Source: Verrucomicrobiota bacterium (GTDB lineage Bacteria; Verrucomicrobiota; Verrucomicrobiia; Chthoniobacterales; UBA10450). Taken from it: a stretch of 17,977 nucleotides of DNA. Positions within the stretch are counted from its first letter, which is position 1, and the number at the start of each line of letters is the position of its first letter. Position numbers and translations under genes: made by a program. The DNA lies in contig QHOQ01000073.1 in assembly GCA_003219355.1 (NCBI GenBank), forward strand, positions 4,356-22,332. The letters run 5' to 3'. Of the stretch, positions 14,448 to 17,977 are shown piece by piece. The notes under the pieces were generated by a model. That model worked only from the letters and a program-made list of their open reading frames with translations. It made no database searches and was not told where the DNA came from.

Positions 14448-17400
14448 CTAAAAATCGTCCGACGCATCCGGCCGCATTTTTTCGTCGAGCTTCGCGGGCG
14501 GGAGTTGTTCCAGCCGATTCCATTCCTCCTGCAATTCGTCTGCCGTGCAGAGCAACAAACGTCCAAGCGCGGTCGAAAACAAACCGGCTTCCACGTCGAA
14601 GTGCGTGATCTCGCTCACTGCTTTGCAATAAGCCGCCAACTGCGGACGGTAACGTGAGCGAAAACTTTCCGTCTCACCTAACGAAACCCTGTTCGTTTTC
14701 CAATCAAGCAGGAGACATCGGCGCGCTTTGCGATCAATCATGAGCGAATCGATTAAGCCTTCCAGTACGCTGCGATCGTTTCTGCGCCAAGAGAACGGAA
14801 ACTCGCGATGAAATTGCGTTTCATCGCTCGCGAGAAACCGAGCGATGCAGGCGTCGCTGAACAAATTCTGCCGCGTGACATCCCAGTCTTTCGTTGCGGA
14901 CTTTGCCTCGGGACAAATCGGCAATTGCTTTTCGAATAACTTCTGCGCGGAATCGATTCCGCCGTTCCAATCCAGGCGCTCGAAAAATTTGTGCCACCAG
15001 CGGCCGTACAGCGTGGCGAGATTATCGAGTCTCGAACGCGTCCGCACTTCCGCTGGAACTTCCGCATCGAGCGCGCTCGGCGTGAACTTGCGCACAAATT
15101 CTGAGGCGCGCTTTACTGCGCACTTGAGTTCGCGAGCTGTTAACGGTTCGATCTTCACTTCGGATGTTCCCGGCGCGGATGAAGGCGTTTCGGAGTCTTC
15201 GATGGTTTCGGTCGTGATCGCCCGCTCATCGAATTCGCCGGTATAGCCGTCCTTCCCGCAAAGCAATCGGCGAAGCTGTGCTGTCTTGGGAAGTTTACCT
15301 TCGGGGTTGGAAAAAATTTCCTGATCAAGCACGAGCACGAGCGTGTGGCGCGCGCGCGTCGTAGCAACATAGAGAAGGCGTTCGAGTTCCTGCTGTCGTG
15401 CGCGCTCGATCGCGTCTTTCAAATCCTTCGATTTGTCTTCTTTGCCGAAGGCAATCAAGAGCTCGCCGGTCGTGGGCGGTTTCGCGAAATGTGGATAGCG
15501 CTGACTCGGTGGCCGTAGGTCGCGCGCGAGAAACGGCACAATCACCGCCTGCCATTCCGAGCCTTTCGCCTTGTGCGACGTGATGAGCTGGATCGCGTTG
15601 TCGTCGGCAGAAAAACGGACGGCGCGCGGCGTCGTGAAATCGTCGCGCAAGCGTTCGGCGAATTCCGCCAGAATCATTCCGCTCGCCTCCGCTTCCGCCG
15701 CTTGCGCGAGCAATGCATCGAGTTCACGCGCGAGATCGCCGAATTCCGTCGCGGGCAACAGGAGCAAACGTTCGCGCAGTTGCGTTTGGTCGACGATCAA
15801 CGCGACTGCGTCGAACAACGCCAGACCTTCCGCGCGTTGGCGAATCTCCGCGAGTATACGCAGGTGCGAGGAAATTTTCCCGGCAGCGGACAAAACTTCG
15901 TCGATGCGAAATCTCGCTTTCTGTCCTTCAGAAAAGACCGCGAGATCGTGATCGGACACGCCGAAAATTTCGCGGAGCAAGCCGACGATTTCGTAGGCGT
16001 TGAGCGGGTCGGTCATGATCGTAAGAAGCGCGGTCAGCCACGCATAGGCCGGGCTGTCGCCTTTTACATCGCGCTCAGATTGGATCGCCACCCGCAGACC
16101 GGCACGCCGCAGTGCCGCCGCCATCGTTTGCAGCCAGGCTTTGCGCGGACAAAGAATTGCCACTTCGCGCCACGAATCCGCCGAAAGTTTTCTCAGTCCA
16201 GCGTGCGTGATCCATCGCGCGAGATATTCCGCTTCGATGCGCGCCTTCTGATAATCCTTCAGTTTTCTTCCTTCCGGCAACAGCTCCTTCGCGACCAGTG
16301 GCACGCGAATGACTCTTCCGGGAAGAATTTCCGGACGCGGCTGCAATTCGACGAAGCGCACCTGTCCATCCTTGTCGTTCAAGATTTCACGAAACGTTGC
16401 GTTCACGAAATCGAGTTGCTTCTGGTCGAGTCGAAACGTAACGGAAAATTCCAAGCTCTCGCCGTTCTTGTCGGCGATCAGCGCTTCATGAACAGCTCGA
16501 TAATAATTTAAGTCCGCGCGCTCCCAATAAATCGATTGCTGAAAATCGCCGACCATGCAGAAGTGTCCGGGCGGCGGCGGATCGACGCGCGTTTCCATCC
16601 AATCACCGGTCGCGGCCGCCGGTCGCGTCGCTTCGAGCAGCACGGAAAATTGCGCCGGTTCGGTGTCCTGCGCCTCATCGAGAATGACGCGCACCTTTTC
16701 TTCGCGAATGCGCGGCGCTGCGACCGGATGTTGCAGCAATTTTTTCGCCAGCGCGACTTGATCTCCGTACGTGACGAATCCGCGCTCGAGTCGAAAATCG
16801 AGAAAATCGCGCTGCACTTCCGTCGCCACGCATGTTGCAGCGGCGCTGATCCATCTGCGCAATGGCGAGAACGTCTGCGTCCAAAGATCCGAAAAATTCG
16901 AGTTCGCTGCGGTGAAACAAACCGGCCAGCGCAAATATTCCCAGTCGCCAGCGTAACGTTTTTCCCACTCGCGCAATTCCGCTTGTGACTTGCTGATGCT
17001 GTCGCGACCGCCGTGATCAACTCGCGCGTAAACTTCCCTGAAATCGAGCGTCGGGCATGGCGGTAATTCCGGAACGCACAAGACCGCCGAACCTGCGCGT
17101 CGTCCCAATTCCATCAAATCGCGCGCCTGCACAAGACGCAAAAGCGTGGCACGATCTTTCTCGCCTAACGAATGGCCGATGTGGGTCTGGCTTTGCACAA
17201 ATTCCTGCCAAAGGTCGTCGTCGTTGCTCAGCAATTCGAGCGGCGCGGGCAGACCGAGATAATGACCGTAGTCGGTCAGCAATTTCATGCAAAAGGAGTG
17301 GATCGTGCCGAAGAAGGCGCGATTGAATGCAGTTTGCACCTCCGTTCCCAATTTCGCCTCGAGAAGGATTTGCCGCGTGCGCTGTTGCATTTCGTCCGCC

Positions 17401-17591
17401 GCGCGATTTGTGAAAGTGACGATGACCAGGCGCGGCAGAATTTCCGCCGCGTTGACCGAACGCGCGATCGACAAAACGCGTTGCGTGATAGCAGTAGTCT
17501 TGCCCGAACCGGCCGATGCGACGACCGAAAAATTTCGATCCAGTTCGTCGGCAAATCGCGCGCGAGCAGATTCGTCACTCAGCCTCACCAT
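14448..17591 (-). CDS. addA: AddA-type helicase-nuclease (RecB-like) for double-strand break repair
   Basis: A 1047-residue UvrD-superfamily helicase fused to a RecB-type nuclease. Walker A Ala-Gly-Ser-Gly-Lys-Thr-Thr is at about 27-33, Walker B Leu-Asp-Glu-Ala-Gln-Asp near 304-309, followed by Gly-Asp-Phe-Gln-Gln-Ser-Ile-Tyr; the late helicase motif His-Lys-Ala-Lys-Gly-Ser-Glu-Trp is near 670. The C-terminal nuclease shows Glu-Gly-Leu-Ile-Asp, then Asp963-Trp-Lys965-Thr-Asn, and a Gln-Leu-x2-Tyr motif, all needed for PD-(D/E)XK activity. The ATG at 17591 overlaps the addB-like stop by seven bases and has GAGGAG eight bases upstream (17600-17605), so an open frame further upstream is not used. 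It works with AddB to process DNA ends for RecA. It converges on ino1 with a 58-base gap, where I see no convincing terminator. Confidence 0.92.
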   Translation of the reverse strand: MVRLSDESARARFADELDRNFSVVASAGSGKTTAITQRVLSIARSVNAAEILPRLVIVTFTNRAADEMQQRTRQILLEAKLGTEVQTAFNRAFFGTIHSFCMKLLTDYGHYLGLPAPLELLSNDDDLWQEFVQSQTHIGHSLGEKDRATLLRLVQARDLMELGRRAGSAVLCVPELPPCPTLDFREVYARVDHGGRDSISKSQAELREWEKRYAGDWEYLRWPVCFTAANSNFSDLWTQTFSPLRRWISAAATCVATEVQRDFLDFRLERGFVTYGDQVALAKKLLQHPVAAPRIREEKVRVILDEAQDTEPAQFSVLLEATRPAAATGDWMETRVDPPPPGHFCMVGDFQQSIYWERADLNYYRAVHEALIADKNGESLEFSVTFRLDQKQLDFVNATFREILNDKDGQVRFVELQPRPEILPGRVIRVPLVAKELLPEGRKLKDYQKARIEAEYLARWITHAGLRKLSADSWREVAILCPRKAWLQTMAAALRRAGLRVAIQSERDVKGDSPAYAWLTALLTIMTDPLNAYEIVGLLREIFGVSDHDLAVFSEGQKARFRIDEVLSAAGKISSHLRILAEIRQRAEGLALFDAVALIVDQTQLRERLLLLPATEFGDLARELDALLAQAAEAEASGMILAEFAERLRDDFTTPRAVRFSADDNAIQLITSHKAKGSEWQAVIVPFLARDLRPPSQRYPHFAKPPTTGELLIAFGKEDKSKDLKDAIERARQQELERLLYVATTRARHTLVLVLDQEIFSNPEGKLPKTAQLRRLLCGKDGYTGEFDERAITTETIEDSETPSSAPGTSEVKIEPLTARELKCAVKRASEFVRKFTPSALDAEVPAEVRTRSRLDNLATLYGRWWHKFFERLDWNGGIDSAQKLFEKQLPICPEAKSATKDWDVTRQNLFSDACIARFLASDETQFHREFPFSWRRNDRSVLEGLIDSLMIDRKARRCLLLDWKTNRVSLGETESFRSRYRPQLAAYCKAVSEITHFDVEAGLFSTALGRLLLCTADELQEEWNRLEQLPPAKLDEKMRPDASDDF

Positions 17592-17977
17592 ATTTCCCAC
17601 TCCTCTTTTTCGAGCACGAGCGCGGGATGGGTCAGCGCCCATTTATCCTCCAAAATGTCGTTATCGATTTGCAATGTCGCGAGCGGATATAGCGTGCTGT
17701 AACCAAACGCGGGACGGACTTCCCCTTTCATTCCGAAAATGCCAGTGCGCTGCATTTCCGCGAGATCGGCGAAGACGTCGGTGTGCGGCGCAAGATCGAC
17801 AATCGACAATTGCGGTCCGACGTGTTTAACCGCCAGCGAAAGAATACTCACGTTCACTTCCGCCGCGCCGAGCTTGCGCACGGCTAACGCATAAAGCCCG
17901 AGCTGCAACGTTGTGCCTTTGACAAGATTGTCGTGCAGATCGGAAGTCTTCAGTTCCTTAGTCGAACCAGTTTTATA
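17585..17977 (-). CDS. addB: Partial AddB-like PD-(D/E)XK nuclease, C-terminal end
   Basis: Only the last 130 residues are in the window; the frame is open through the right edge. The first visible residues are Tyr-Lys-Thr-Gly, the end of an Asp-Tyr-Lys-Thr-Gly nuclease motif, followed about 20 residues later by Leu-Gln-Leu-Gly-Leu-Tyr-Ala-Leu-Ala, the Gln-x3-Tyr motif of RecB/AddB-family nucleases. Its position directly before and overlapping addA is the standard addB-addA order. The AddB helicase-like portion is not visible, so another PD-(D/E)XK protein is possible but less likely. Confidence 0.72.
   Translation of the reverse strand, partial: YKTGSTKELKTSDLHDNLVKGTTLQLGLYALAVRKLGAAEVNVSILSLAVKHVGPQLSIVDLAPHTDVFADLAEMQRTGIFGMKGEVRPAFGYSTLYPLATLQIDNDILEDKWALTHPALVLEKEEWEIW

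Noticed and set aside
15573..16511. 312-codon open frame opposite addA
   Set aside because: It is rich in Arg and Gln with no domain signature, as expected for the antisense shadow of a GC-biased gene whose own motifs are intact.

Overview
The window reads as a gene-dense stretch of chromosome (roughly mid-50s % GC by eye) from a Gram-negative, outer-membrane bacterium: it has two TolC-type outer-membrane proteins, a periplasmic adaptor and AddAB recombination proteins. My best taxonomic guess is a soil Verrucomicrobiota (Chthoniobacterales/Pedosphaerales-like). That rests on gene content, frequent GTG/TTG starts and a palindromic interspersed repeat, and is not proved. I saw no tRNA, rRNA, CRISPR or transposase gene, and no gene-free stretch over 300 bases.

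Left part (1-6968), a lipid/glycan module on both strands. A partial membrane protein, probably the C-terminal end of a CDP-alcohol phosphatidyltransferase, enters from the left edge. It converges on a coupled minus-strand pair, a short-chain dehydrogenase and a nucleotidyltransferase resembling inositol-1-phosphate cytidylyltransferase. Next come a membrane-anchored GT-A-like glycosyltransferase (+), a Wzx-like flippase (-), a radical SAM enzyme with an extra C-terminal cysteine set (+), and a fusion of a degenerate nucleotidyltransferase domain to a CDP-alcohol phosphatidyltransferase (-).

Middle part (7087-13098), one minus-strand export operon: tolC-like, tolC-like, HlyD-type adaptor, FtsX/LolC-type permease, ATPase. 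Most junctions overlap or are only a few bases long. The exception is the gap between the two tolC-like genes, which holds a 137-bp palindromic repeat. The operon could read on into the phosphatidyltransferase fusion.

Right part (13286-17977): myo-inositol-1-phosphate synthase (+), then addA and the 3' end of addB (-).

Working model (inference): inositol-phosphate synthase makes Ins-1-P, the stand-alone cytidylyltransferase makes CDP-inositol, and the membrane phosphatidyltransferases transfer the inositol-phosphate group to an alcohol or lipid. The glycosyltransferase, dehydrogenase and radical SAM enzyme would modify the product, and the flippase and/or ABC-TolC system would move it outward. 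The most interesting point is that the fusion protein has lost the nucleotide-binding signature in its N-terminal domain while a separate intact copy sits about 4.6 kb away.
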